From Bugulina stolonifera (Eukaryota > Bryozoa > Gymnolaemata > Cheilostomatida > Bugulidae): DNA of 64,000 bases. The stretch spans positions 13,493,233 to 13,557,232 of the forward strand of contig OW285188.1 of assembly GCA_935421135.1 (NCBI GenBank). Direction: 5' to 3'. Under the pieces are notes generated by a model, which saw only the letters and a list, made by a program, of their open reading frames with translations, did no database searches and was not told where the DNA came from. Of the stretch, positions 45,482-60,000 are shown one piece after another (the first letter of the stretch is position 1; each line of letters opens with the position of its first letter). A program made the position numbers and the translations under genes.

Positions 45482-46971
45482 GGCGTCGCAGTTTCTGTGA
45501 TTGTAGCTTTCTGTGATGGTAGCGCTTAACCAGATGTTGTCCTGTGAATCAGAATCTGGATTTTTCTATGTAGAAGTACTTCTGCTAGCAAACCCAGTCC
45601 CCCTGTCTATGAAATGGAGAGCAAGTGTGGCTGATAGAGTACAGTCCAAAAGAGGGAGGTGCTAAGAAATACAATTATTTAGTTGAGCCATTACAGTATA
45701 CTTTCTAAGAAGCGATCTCATTGGCTGATCAAATAGCAGCCCCCATAATTTACTGCAGTCTGCATGGAATCAGACTAATAAGCAAACAATAAACTAATTA
45801 GATGCAGAGAAAACATAATATTACACATTGAAACAAAACAAATAATATAAATCTCCTAGACTGATTAGTTGAACTAATTAATTAAAAATTATAATTGATT
45901 ACAACGGGTAGATAGATCTGCACATATTGAAAAACAGGTGGTCTATACAGTATACAATGATTTCATTTACTATTTTTACTTCAAAATGTAAACTTATCAG
46001 AGACTAATTTGTAAAAATATAGAAATTCTAAGAACAGAATTATTTTACATGATTATTCCGCTTGCAAACCTGTTTAATAAGTGGATAATTGGGACATGAT
46101 TTATCATAATCCTTGTTTAAAAATAGAAGCAATAATGACAACTGCGAACGCATTGTATGCAAACATAAAACATCGCCATAGGCATAGAGGTTATTTCTAA
46201 GAGACTATGATTTAATGACAATATGTATGCTGCATGGGTGTATGCATGCTGGAAATTACCATGTTAAATGTCATGATATATTACGTGTACATGTTATGCA
46301 GAATACATCATGTTAGTTTCTATCATATTACATAATTATAGTTACAGTCATTATTTTGGAGTTGGTAGGAAATTTACTTTGTTCTGTATAAATTGCTAGC
46401 ACTATTTAGTATCGCCTATATCTACCATCTACAAAATTTTATAGTTATGTAAAACACGAATAGTTATAAGCTGTCCAATTTCAACCTTCACCTTGTTACT
46501 TTAATTGTATATAGCCGCCCTAATTACAGACGCTAATGGCCAATGGGCATGCATGCATTAGACAATTTTTATTGATGAAAGTATATTGCAGCTGTTCTGC
46601 AGAGTCTTTACTTGAATGGAACAATTCTACTAATATTAGGCTATACTCCCTCATTCAAGAGATATTACATGACTTGTACAATACAAAGCTATGCTCCAAG
46701 CTAGTAAAATGTAGGATATATGCAGAAGTTATCTCCTTTTTTACATCGACTCTTTGTGGCCAGCGGGACGATAACGATACGCTTTCTGTCATGTATGGGG
46801 TGGTCTATTTTTATAGTTGACAATCCATTTTACGACCCAGTTTCACAGGCTATAGAATATATATTTATAGTGTGGTTCCCTAGCTTGATCTGTTCCCCAA
46901 CAGTGTAAAATAGCTCAAACCATTTTAGAGCAGGAATAAAATAATTTATAATATTTTTTTAATTGATTAGA
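45482..46971. promoter_or_regulatory. Head-to-head intergenic region of SBSPON-like gene and SBDS
   Basis: About 1.5 kb separates the two start codons and must hold both promoters. No CpG-rich block or clear TATA box stands out; an AT-rich stretch precedes the SBDS ATG. ORFs in it (46536-46820, 46720-46908) show no recognisable domain. Confidence 0.5.
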
Positions 46972-49900
46972 ATGTCGATGATATTTACACCAACCAACCA
47001 AAAGCGCCTGACTAATGTGGCCATAGTCAGAATCAAGAAGGCGGGAAAGAGATTTGAAATAGCTTGTTATCCCAATAAGGTGTCAGCTTGGCGTGATAAA
47101 ATGTAGGTAGCTCAGCTTGGGTTAAACCGTTCTCTTGATACTCCATACTGATACTCATACGGATTCCAATTTTCTTTAAGATTAATTTAATGACGAATAT
47201 ATGCTGCTACTATTATCGACTTTTGAATAATTATATTAAAATATCATAAGATGATTATTCAATTTATATTTTAGATAACATGAACTATTACTATCGCGTG
47301 GGAATCATCTCTTGTAGGCTAACCAACTTTTAAAGTAAAGTTCAAGTGAAGGTGGTTTATTTTAATTTCAAATTAAAATTACTTACTTAACTTAGGTACT
47401 TACTTAACTTTTTATAAAATTTTTATATAAATTATTATATACATTTTATGTATAAAATAATAGATATATAATATTATAGGCCTATTTAATTTATTATCAA
47501 TAGAAAAAGCCTTTGTGGTTGGTTAGTTTGGTTGGTTAGGACGAGCATGAGAGTTTTACAAGCTTGCTTTTAATTTTTACTGTAATGGAAGTTCACTCAA
47601 AACCAACCGGAGAAAAATATTTAATTAAATGCAATACTAAAGTTATACTGAATAATACAAAATTAGTCTACAAACTCAAAAGCCAGAAGTTAAGATACAG
47701 ATCAGATAAAAAAAGACTAAATTGATGTGGGAATACCAATACCGTGTACAACATGGCAATTAGCTATTCAGTAGGAGGAATACCTGTTTTAAGTAAGATG
47801 TAGGTCTAATAGTAAGTAATAGGTCCTATAGGCCTAATGCAATGCTTTTAGATGTAGTGAAAGTGATGGCTTTCCATTGAAAGTCTAAACTGCAAGAAAG
47901 TCCTCCTGTATTTCTCTGCTTGACAGGATGAAAATATTATTTAGTCGGTAAAGACTCTTACATTAGAGCAATGTCTTTGTGTCCTTCTCATCCTACATGT
48001 GTTTCTGAATAAATCCAATCTTAGTTTACAGTAAGTTAGTGGTTTTTAATATCAATTTGATCACTGTAAGTGACTTGTAGGCCAATTTATAAATGTAAGT
48101 AACATAAAAATTGCATTATGGTCGACTATTCAGAAACTGATAGTGATATGAAACAATTTTAATCAATAATGAAAATGTCACCATGGTTAGACATGTAATA
48201 GGAAGAAAGGAACTGGTCTTCAACATTAACCTAGTTAATCATGATAAAACTTTCGACAATTTTAGTTTAATTGTGTTTAAGTTCATTGTGGTACAATTAT
48301 CTTTTAAATAATCGTTCCTCGTGACTTGAAGATGATTGGGCTATGGTTTGCAAGGTGTAGTGGGGTCAAACCTGATGAAATAGGCTTGGTGAATCAATAT
48401 TGTCTGTTTCATGCCTCATTTTGCCTTAATCTCTGTGGGCTTGCATGCCAAGTTGTGATCCCGATCTATCCTGGACCTAAGCTCAAAATTTGATACATAC
48501 CTCTGCGCCAGTAAGTAGATTTGGTATCTTGTAACCTTTCCTCCCTAGGATGTGGAAACCAAGTTGTTCAACTATGTAATCACAGTCATGAAATACACGC
48601 TGCTATTCTGCTATTAATAATGAGAGGTCCTCAATAGAATGGTTCTAGTCTTTCAAAACATGTGTTGCCATGTGAAGAGATTCGATTGAGGCTAGTGGCC
48701 TATAGGCCTAGTACCTATAGTTAGATTTTACTACTACAATCCTATGCACCATATTGGTCATTTAGAGTGTCAGAGTAACAGTTGAAATAAAAAGTAATGC
48801 ACTTATTTTTATTTTATGCTATTTTGTCACCCCATGTAAGCTGCAAGAATGGAACTGATAAATACATGTAGCAGTTAACTGATTGTCTGAATATAAAAAT
48901 TTGATTTCTGCTGATAACTTGTAAGCTTCATATCTGAGTCTGACAGGCTTCGAATGATAAAATGTGTCAAAAGTGTCAGTATGTTTTCAAGTCTTGCTGG
49001 TATTCATCAAACTTTCTCATCATGTTCTTGTCTTCTCCCTAGAGAAAAAGATATTGACGAGGTGCTACAGACCCATACAGTCTTCTCCAATGTTTCAAAG
49101 GGTCAGGTTGCTAAGGCAGATGATCTGAAAAGAGCATTCGGAAGTGAAGATCATGGTGATATATGTTTACAGGTAGTAAACTACTATTAATCTTATTGCG
49201 CTCTCCCTATGTAGACACACAATATATCATTTCAGGTTTATGGAATGTCCTGTATAATCTGTTTTAATATCAGTTTGTGTACATGCTGCTGTTTGTCATT
49301 TATATTTTTCTCCTATTACAAATATCTTCTTAGTGCTATCTTCAATTTAAAAGTATAATATTAGGTTGCAGTTGTAATGCTAAGCAGTGTTTTAGAGTAT
49401 CATGTAAAAGCCGCGGGCTACCACTACCTATATATACAACACTGCCATGTGTTAAGGGTGTATCAATTTCTCCTCCCTGTCTCACCTGTATCTGATCCTA
49501 GATCAGTGCATGTGTATACACAATCAGATTACATGCGTATTACTGGTTGCTCTTAGTTAGACTAGTCTGGGTATGATATCCTTTCCTTTCTTGTGGTTTG
49601 TTGTGCTTCCTGTAATCTTTTCTCTACTAGTATCACTTCTATTCGTAGCAGTGGCCCTTCCATAATATAGCATACCGTCTGAGATATACAGTAAGTGTAA
49701 CCACTGGGAAGCAAACCCAATCATAGAGTAGCTCCATTTGGTTATCTCTAGCAATTTTTGTGGTTAGCTGAAAAAATGACCCCAACAGTTTATCTTGTTA
49801 GTCATGGTATAGAATTTTGATAAAAGGATACTGATACACTGATTTTTAAACAAGACTAAAATATTATTCTAGGTAGCCACTAAAGACATACGCTAAGAAT

Positions 49901-52900
49901 ATTTTGTCAAAAGATTTTAAATAGTAATTTAGGTCCAATTATTTGAATTTATCAAAGACAGTTTGGATTTTGTGGTTAATTTCTATAGAATGCACAACCA
50001 AGTATATCCTCAGGTATGAGGACTTTTAGTCTCTTTGTTTTGATGTTTTGTGTCCCAACCTCATACTGTATTTGTACGGTTTTAGCAGTGGCTCACAGAT
50101 GGAATATTTTACCTACCACATAATATGCTATTACATATCTGTAACTATAGTCTAGTTGTCTACTCTACTACATTATAGTAGTTAGTGGAGATGCATATCT
50201 ATACTCTCAACTGTTCATTATGACTGAGATCCCTATCTATGACTAGATGCCCTATGTATACCCTCCCTACTAGCTCATCTCCATCGCAGGGATATTGTGT
50301 AACGAGCTATAGTCGCACTCTCCTTCCTTTAAACAGTCTGCCGGCCGGCAGCTTCCAACTTTCACTCCCAAATCAGTATTCATATAATCTTCTCTTCAAT
50401 TGTAATTGGCTGCTATCTATGAAAGTATTCCATCCCCTTCCCTTTTTTTAAAATTAACTAAGCTATACTCTTCGTATATTTGTTATATTTAATTTTTGAG
50501 CTTCTGTGTTCATTCAGATTTTAGCGAAAGGAGAGCTGCAGGTAACGGAGAAAGAGCGCGGTGCTAACAATGAGGCTCTCTACAGAGACATAGCGACTAT
50601 TGTAGCAGACAAGTGTGTAAATCCCGTCACCAACAGACCCTATACTGTCACACTAATCGAGAAAGCCATGAGGGATGCGCACTACTCACTTAAACCCAGC
50701 AAACCTGCAAAACAGCAAGTAAGTTGGTTTTTAGCCGATCTCAATGTTATAACTGGAGTGTAATGTTAGGGGATGTTTATAGCCTCATCAATACACTTCT
50801 AGTACAGCTTAGTAAGAAGCTGGAACCCAGGCTAGTATACAAGGAAACCTTTTGTATTATTTAGAAGCCCAGTGGGATAATAAAATAGTAGGGTAATTCT
50901 TTGCTCAGCTATATAATTAGATCCCTGTAGGTTGATGTTTATGTGTGCTGCTTAGCCCATAATCTTCTATCAGCATTTGACTAGGCAGTTTGTAATCACT
51001 TGTTTTGATCTTGACTTCTCTTATAAGGTTGCTTTGTCTTGGAGCATAGCTAATTCTGGTGACATTGTAATTACACCCAAGTTGACACACATGTGTTGAC
51101 TTTGGTGTTTGCATATGCCCACTGCCACTAGCCTTTTTCTTCATTTCTTAACCCTGTATATAATCAACCATGATGACTGTGGCAGATAAGGGCTATGGCA
51201 GCTGTTAATTTAGCTTCTATTTCTCAATGAGCTCTATAAAGGTTAAGGTTTCTATAACTTATATCATTAATATTAATTACATTGAAGAGGAACAGACTTG
51301 AGGGGCCAGACGCTAGCTCTCTTGTCTCTATGCTACCAGTAAATAAACACAGCCAATCATACTGGTTACCCTCCCTCTACCTATGATTTCATTGATCTGT
51401 ATACTGAGTCATCAGCCCCTAATTACTGATCAAACATTTTGGTCTCAGCTGATAAGGATCCCCATGTTACACAGTGCAGTTAGGCACCTTACCTAGCCTC
51501 ATGTACCTGGGTGGGCCCCGTTAATTAACTAAAAATCACACTAGTTTGTTCTTAAGCAATTATGCACTTGAATAATATTTAAAAGTTTTAATTGGTTAAC
51601 TAATAAGCTTTGGCTTTATGTTCAGTCACAAACTATCCTGGTATAATTAGCTTATTACTTACACCCTCAAGGCAGGTGAAATTTTGGGCTCAACACCTTC
51701 CACCAATTGATGGAGTAACGTATTTGTGATTCACTATGATTATATTTATATTCTAGGCGTTGGATGTAATCCGGAAGCTAAAGGAGCTCGGCCAACTGCA
51801 GATTGAACGAGCACAGATGAAGCTTCGAATCACAATCCCAGGTTGATCAACTATCAATGTTCAATAATTAATGAGACTTTTATTAGTATTGCTCATGCCT
51901 TTGAGTTCATATTACCTTAATTTGTTGCAGTTCCAAGCAGTGTTTGCTATCATAATATTATTTATAGTGCAGCCTATAGAATTTTACTCTAGTGAAGTTG
52001 TATTTCAAAACATAAACACTTGACAAGCTAAGAAATTGCACGTGCTGATACCTTTTTTCTAAGTACTTATTCTCTGTGATAGTGTGTGAAAGTTGTGTTC
52101 TGCAATATTTGCTAAGTGTTTTCAGTTTAACCACATTATATATCATACAAGTTACAAAAGGAGCACAACTTGACTAATTTATTTCATGTTCCACTCTCCT
52201 CCTTTGAACCGTCCTGTTGATCTATTTGCTGGAGGTTTATCTATTGTTTTATTAGAAACTTGCAAAACAGTAAAGAAAATCAAGGAATCAGTAAAACCAA
52301 TGGCAAGTAAAATAGAGAGAGACGATCCCTTTGAAATGGTGAGTGTCATGCGCAGTTTAAGAGGCTGTGCTCACATTGACCACAAGGTGGCACTTGTCAT
52401 TCCTCCGATATGCAAGTCCGGTCACCAGTAAATACCACTAGTTTTCTTGTAGCTTACCTTATGCAATAAAGTATGGGTGGAAGTCACACCACCCTTCCAG
52501 TGTCATAGATATTGCTAGACCTAGACTAAGTTTTACACATTTTTCAGTGAGGGAACATCACTTTATATGACTGATGTTTACTTGTTCCTTCACCCATCAG
52601 AGATAAGGCCAGTTGATTACTGTAGGTTCATACTACTTGACAACTAACTCATATCTGGTTTCAAGAATTTAAAAAGTCAAAACTTACTTTAGATGCTAAT
52701 ATGCAGGTGTGTGAACAATGGTCTCAACGTAATACTGCTATACAATCAGAATTTGAAATCTGAAATCTATTCAGTTGTCTTCATAAGAATTACTTAATAT
52801 TCTGTATATCTATCTGCCTACTTCACTATCTTATTCCCATTGATGATAGAGGGGTCTCATTTCACCTTCTCCAATTAAATTTTAGGTCAATTCATTGAAA

Positions 52901-53466
52901 AAATCAAATCAAACTTGGCATCTATGGTGTTTGACCACAGGAATGCCTGTGCAAACAATGTGAGCTTGTAAAGGGTTTTGTTGCAGTAGATTTCTCTATT
53001 GAACATTATGGGCCCCTGTGTCACTATTGAACATTATGGGCCCCCTGTGTCACTATTGTCATTTTCTAGTTGATAATTATAAGGTTAGAAAGTGACATTC
53101 CCTAGAATAGGATCTGCATGATTTCTACTCACGCTATATCAAAGATTTTTGGCACTTGTCCAATCAATTTGTCTCAAACTTTGTAAAAAACTTATGATAA
53201 CAAACTGAACATGTAAATCCAGTACTACTATAATTGATGCACATGTAGATATAACCCATGAAGAATTAATTGGTAAAAGGCAACTTTGTTATTACTACAT
53301 TATTTTTATTTAAATTCTAAACACTGATTTTGTGTTTCAGGAGTTGTTGGCTGATCCAGGGTGCTATAGAGAGCTGTCAGACCTGCTGCAGCGAGAGCTT
53401 AGAGGCCAAGGTCAAATAGAGGTGCTGAACCTCAAAGAAATAGAAGAAGGGGAAGAAACACTTTGA
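46972..53466 (+). CDS. SBDS: Ribosome maturation protein SBDS, six exons
   Basis: Exons 46972-47102, 49043-49172, 50518-50718, 51757-51841, 52256-52338 and 53341-53466 join in frame to 756 nt, 251 residues; human SBDS is 250. The N-terminal FYSH domain starts [20 protein letters not shown] with GKRFEIACY, then [20 protein letters not shown]. Exon 3 carries [14 protein letters not shown] and [12 protein letters not shown] of the central helical domain; exons 5-6 give the ferredoxin-like C-terminus with [11 protein letters not shown] and [14 protein letters not shown]. With EFL1, SBDS evicts eIF6 from pre-60S ribosomal subunits in the cytoplasm. All splice sites are GT..AG. The first exon must end AAAAT|gtaggt, since reading on meets a stop at once. 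It is divergent from the SBSPON-like gene and convergent with USP40. Confidence 0.97.
52996..53057. repeat. 28-bp tandem duplication in SBDS intron 5
   Basis: Two adjacent copies of a unit containing GAACATTATGGGCCC and CTGTGTCACTATT differ by a single base. Confidence 0.9.
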
Positions 53467-53529
53467 GCAATCTGTATTGTAATTTATAGAAATCATAACA
53501 TTTTCTACAATGTATATAAAAATTACACA

Positions 53530-53535
53530 AATAAA
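53530..53535 (+). terminator. SBDS poly(A) signal
   Basis: AATAAA 64 bp past the SBDS stop codon in AT-rich sequence. Confidence 0.7.
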
Positions 53536-53587
53536 TATACATTTTTTATATAAATATCAAAATTAGAAAGTGTTTCCCGGCTGCCTT

Positions 53588-53593
53588 TTTATT
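53588..53593 (-). terminator. Candidate USP40 poly(A) signal
   Basis: AATAAA on the minus strand, about 470 bp past the USP40 stop. If used, the 3' ends of USP40 and SBDS nearly meet or overlap. Confidence 0.4.
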
Positions 53594-54060
53594 CTTCCAG
53601 CATTTTGTCTACTTGAATTCACCTACATTGATTGTAATTGCCTTCTCTGTTCTGGTGGATCCCTTTTTGCTACCTCTTTGGTCTGGAAGGGAAACCCAGT
53701 CATTTTGTTCAGCTTTTGCCTTTCGCCTATAGTAGAAATAAAACTTAGAGAGGTCCCACTAATATTACAGACTTCCAATGCAGTACATGTAGTCAGTGGC
53801 AGCATGGCCTCCATTTCTTAATTAGATTCATTACAAAAAGTATAACAATCTGGATGTTTCACTGAATATCCAAATGTTAATATAGAAAATACATCAATTT
53901 CTTAGAATTTAAGGATGCCAGTACATATATATACACACCATACAGATATATTACTAGGTGTTATCACTAAGCTACACTCCGCACTGACCCTTCAACCACT
54001 AAAGATTATAACAATCTATGGAGTTGTGCTCTCTCAACAACAACGTTCCTATTTGTATGC

Positions 54061-57000
54061 TTACTGTTCACGTTTCTTTTCTAGACACATTGCTTTAAAT
54101 CTTTGGTCTATCTCTGTTTGGAATGTTTCAGCAGTAAGACTTGGCTTCCCACCAGTGTCTGGTGCCGGTATTATGACATAGCCTATCAAATCACCATCTT
54201 GTATGCAATATGGTGCCTTGCGTAAACTCTGTTCTGGTGATTTCACAGCTCTTCTACCCTAATTCACACACACATGTACGTATAATGCAGCTGTACTACA
54301 ACTCTATCACTATAATTATAATAATGTACACATATATTGGTAGTAGTTGGCAACCTGACATGAATAATGTTAGTTTAGATGCTGTTGAAGGTAGTAAAAT
54401 ACCATGTTGTAACCAAAGAACAAACTAGCGGCGTATGTTCTGTCACCTGTGGCAATATGACACTGGATAAAGGTTTTCTCTTAGAACTACCTATTAATAT
54501 TATTATATAACATCAATAATATTATTCACTTGGAGCTGTGTAGACCTATCTACTATACCGATTATTATTATTATGGTTACTAAATTGAGCATCTAAAAAC
54601 AGCTGTCTCTACCTATCTCCATATACATGTATCTGCACAACTACACCTGACTCTAAGACATATGTAGAAAGTTCTACCTGGAATAACATGTTGTATGCAG
54701 TTATGGGCCAATGTTATACACTGTCCATAATATATACAGTGGAACTTGCTTAATTCAACCTTGGATAATTCATAAACTTGGTTAGTTCAAACCATTAGCT
54801 TTGGTCCCTGCTGAGCGCTCTATAATGACTTCAACTAAGTGAAGTGATCTTACAATTCAAACTCAGGCCTAATTCAAACCAATTATGGCGGTCCCTTGGA
54901 GTTTGAATTAAGCAAGTTTCACCATATATATAATATACTGGGCTAATGGTATAGACTGTTATAGAACTCATATACCTTTTTACCACGGTTGGGACTACTG
55001 GTCACATATATGTTGATTGGCCTCCAGTCGTACTTCTCTGGCTCATACAAAGCTAGTAATAGTTGGACGGGTTCACAGCCTACACACCTGGCTACCTGAG
55101 TGCGTAGCTGACGAGCTGTGGCCCCAGTAGAGGTATCCCACAGTATAGGACTCTCTGGGCCATACTCATTGGTAGAACCACTCTTCTCACGTAACTTCAA
55201 CAATATTTGATCCTCCCTTGATATAATAGAGCAAAAAGTACATATAAGTCTTGCTTGTGGAAACACGTGACGCAATTCACACAGACATTATACTGTGTTT
55301 GTACAACTGGGCATAATGTCCAAGACAGTTATCAATTTCCTCCATTTAGCAAATACAAATCACATGCATGATGCAAGATATGCACATCATAACATTCAAA
55401 AGATACATGTTCATGTATTAGTCGGTAGCGTAGGCACCCAGTTGATTAACTAATAAAAAGCTGGCACTAGAGCATATGATATTTTTAAACAGACTGTATA
55501 ACATTTGCACATAATGTAAGCGAAGTGGGCCACCATATGCAACCAATTATAGTCAGCAAATTTACAACCAACTATAAAAATGCAAGTCTACCTGGTTATC
55601 ATTGCATTAATGAAATTAAAATTACATAATGAAAACCAAACTAATTGTTATATCATAGTCTGGGTCAGTACATAAAATAATTAGATAATTAGACAGGGAG
55701 ATTACATCATTGTACTAGAGTTGTCTTCCCAATGAGCAAGAATAAACTAGGAAGTTCGAAATGATAAAAGTGCGAATGCACAATAGTGATTTGTGATAGA
55801 ATTAGATGGCAATTCTTGGCTCATGATCGCACTCACTCATTCACTAATAAAATATGTGAAGCACAACTTATGCTTTTCTAATATGTGTTCAACAGCCATG
55901 CCCATTATTTTGAGAGTAACATAAACACGGGGCTTACCTGATGCTTTCAGCTAGAGGAAGGAGTTCTACCATCATACGAGCAGAAGGACCGTGTAGTTTA
56001 TATGATTTTAGTGTTTTCCCATCGCTTTTATATATGACACCGGGGTTTCTGCCATTAAAGGCTCGTAACCGAACATGATCAACGGAGGGAACAGGAATAT
56101 CGATCATAGACATAAGTTGAGACTTCAACTCTCCAATTGTAGCATCACTACTTAAGATCACTGACCACATCTGAGGGTCTTCGGTCTGGACGGCACCAGC
56201 CTGTTGGAAACGGGACAGCTCGACTGAATTGGACAACCATTGTTCATAAGTAGGTGTACCATCGTTCTCACTCATACCCCCAAGATACTCAATGTTGATA
56301 GTTATCGCATCTTTTGGAGGTGGTATACCCTCTACAAGTACTAAGTGATCGCCATGTTTTATCCTGGCCTTTGCTAAACTCTGGTATGTATTGTATACAA
56401 CATCATGGGGTTCTCCTAACCAGTCCACAGTCATTAAGTAGTATTTAGAATGTTTGTTTGTGATAGGACTAGAATTTGCTACCATATCTGTGATACATTT
56501 ATCTAAGGTTTGCGTACGTGAGCATACAATGTCATGTACCGTACCATTGTTTAGCATGTAGAACAGTGTCATCTGGGAAGATTTCACTGGCTTTCCTTCT
56601 TCTACCTGTAACACACACCTGTCTGTCAGCTGACAATCTTTTATCATTCTGTCTAAGAATAACGGGGCTCCATAGGTATTGCTGTGCAAGGTGCGAAGGC
56701 GTATGCTTGTTATCACAGGAATATCATACTCCTTTCTCAGCTTTTCCAATATTTCCTCAGTCAATGAGGAAATGACATCATCCAGTCCAACAATCATTGA
56801 GTATTGAACTTTCACATTTTGAATATCAATGTGTAACGATACATTTAGTTTGTTGCTGAGTGTTGCTTCCGTAACTTTTTTGTTATTCACCACCACCACA
56901 CAGCTATCACATATCTGCTCACTGATTGGCTGACCCTCATGGATTGGTAATTCAACGGGGTATTTGCGATGTTCTTTCATTTGGTAGAGATATATAGGTA

Positions 57001-60000
57001 ACTCTACTTCCATGGTACTAGCGGCAAGGGCAGATAATTCCAGCATTGATGTTGACTTGGGTAATACTAGTACTTTGCACCTATCTTCATATTCCAGAGT
57101 GATCTATAACACATGAGAGTACAGGTGTATGCAGAGACATGTAAGCTCATAAAACAACACAATAGCTAGTAGTAAGGCTATAATTTTAAGATGATTCAGT
57201 GAATAATTAACACATTCCAACTTCCAATATTCATACATTTGTGGCCCCTTCTTATCATATAACGCAGTATATGATGAGTGTAAGTACAGTCAGTATAATA
57301 AAACATAACAATGAGCCACTAATAAAACAATAGCTAACACCAACACTGTGATGCAGTAGTGCAGCATGTGGGGCTACCCTCCACACCCATGCCACCACCA
57401 CAGCAATCAGCAGTTGTAAAGGGAGATCCCTTATCAACATTTAGACCCCCACTTGATAACATTGTATCAACATCAAAGCCCTTTAGTATCCAATTCTGTG
57501 ACAGCCAAAGGCCCTTTGTCAAAAACATGACCTTATCTGACCACAAGCTGCATGTCAGGGTAAACTACTGTAATCTTTGCCTTACTCATTACAACATGAC
57601 TATATCTTCAATCTACTAGATATGTATATAATTGTCCTGAATTGGTGAAGGTTAGAGGTTGAATGAAATATTATACCATCTATGATAAAATATAATTAAT
57701 TGTACAAGTTGAAATGACCTCTACATGTACATGTACTTGCAACTTCATAACATACTATGTAGTACTTGTACTACAGAATATAGCCAAGTGATAAGGGGCA
57801 ATACTAGCATATCCTGTAACCACATCTAGATTAGACCCTCCAAAGAATACAACAACATAGTTATGTACTAAAACAGGGGCTAGCCTACATGTACATCATA
57901 TGAGGACACACATGTTATTTTGCCATAGGGACCAAAGATAATACTATTATAATAGGTTTATAGACAAAACAAGTTTCCTTTTTCTTGAGTTTTATGTAAT
58001 AAAGCTAGTCTAGCTGTAATAACACACCTGGTAGGGCTCATGCTGGGAACCACACAGCACTTGGTGTTTCTCTACAGCAGATCTGGAGACCAACAGGAAC
58101 CCAGTCTCACCTGTGAGGTTCAGAGCTGCCACCTTCTCCTCACACTGACTATCACTGTCTACAAGTAGTATAAACAGTGCTCAGAACTCCAATAACCGTA
58201 ATAATAACATCCATTGTGTGTACAACTAAATAAATATTGTTCTATAAAATAATATCATTTATTTATATAAAATAATATGATATACACTGCAGAGTGTAGA
58301 CTGCATGTCCTGCAAGCACACTTGGAGAAAATAATCAGATATTTTGTCACATATCTATGTGAATACTATTAATAGTCACCATTACCACCTGTACATTAAT
58401 ATCACAACTCTGATAACAAGCTGTGTGCATTAAACAACCTGTACACAGCTGGAAAACACTACCGAGTGTAGCTACAGGCGTACTATTTATGTATTTTGGA
58501 GTTGCTCTCCCTCTGACGATGTTCAATAGAAAGAAGATAACTGCCAACTACCATCAGACCAACCTGAGAGGTTTTCTATGAGATGGAGGATTCCATGCAT
58601 AGGTTTCACCACGTACAGCTGTAGATCTTCCCCCACTATCTCTTCATCAGGTAACTAAAATATTCATCAATACAACATATTAAGCAGAATAGATTCTGCT
58701 ATAATTGTTATCATTTTGAAGATGAGCTTTTAGCAGCAGCCAAAGAATTTCAAGCGGATTCATGAAAGTGTAGTTAACTCTTAACCCACAGCAATGAAAG
58801 GTAGAAATTTGAATTACATGAAAAAATAATCATGTAGTTATTTTATATATTGCAACCCGTAAGACAAGAATCCTAACCATAACATAGTCTTACCTTGGAA
58901 TGAATATCAACAAGGAGATCAGTGATAGTCTTGCGTCTGTCGAACGTCAAACTGAAGAACTGGTGACCTAAACATGACAAACAATCGAAGAAACTCATCA
59001 CAACACAGCGCCAAGTAGTAACTATCTCCTCAGCTATCAGACAACATACACATAAGTAAGAAGATCTATGTGTACTAGGACATACAAATTGGCTATTAAA
59101 CACATATATCAAATAAATCTAAACAATTTCTTGCTCTAACACAAAGATTCACTGAAGACAGTCGATACATGGAGTAGAATCTTTCAAATGTCCATCCGCT
59201 TACAGACATTTCCTAAATCTTCAATACATGAGTAATTGAATGAGTTAGGCAAGCAAGGAGAGTTAAATGTTGCAAGATACGTAAAGTGGAAGGATACGCA
59301 AAGTGAAGGGATACGTAAAATGGAGATATACGAAAAGTGGAGGGATACAAAAAGTGGAGCGATACATGCAGTGAAAGACCACTAAATAACAAACACTAAC
59401 CTGTCTTAGCAGTAACATATCTATCCTGGAATGTGTACTTGGTAGGCATGTACACTCTTATATCCACCGTGTTTAGCCTTAGTTCTTCTGCATCTCTATG
59501 GAAACATAACAACTAAACTAACTAAACGAGGTACAAATAATTTATTCACTAGATGTTCTAAAGCTATGGCTGCATTGTACTGTGTTTAAACAGTATGGTT
59601 ATTTCAGAATGTTCAGAGAGAAGATTAAACCCATCATGGACACTACAAGAGAGTATAGCTCATATAAACAAACAGTGTACAGGTAGAACCTTCATTATCC
59701 TTGATTGTACCCCCTAGCGGTACTCTGAATAGTTTACCTGGCGAATAATGGCAATAACGTATGCTGTAAGATTAGGATTTAATATTACCTTTGAGCTCTA
59801 AGGTTATTGTTGGTTTCCTTGATCTCTGCTAGGACGTGTTGGGGTACAAGGTATGTGGGGTCACCATAAGCTTCAACAGGCCTGTCTAGAGACTTCTGTC
59901 TATAGTATAGCATATACGCACACTCCTTACCACCAAAGTACCTTTCTATATCTGCCTTATGTGCTGGCCGTACCCTACGGTCATCAAAGGCAAACCAGTT

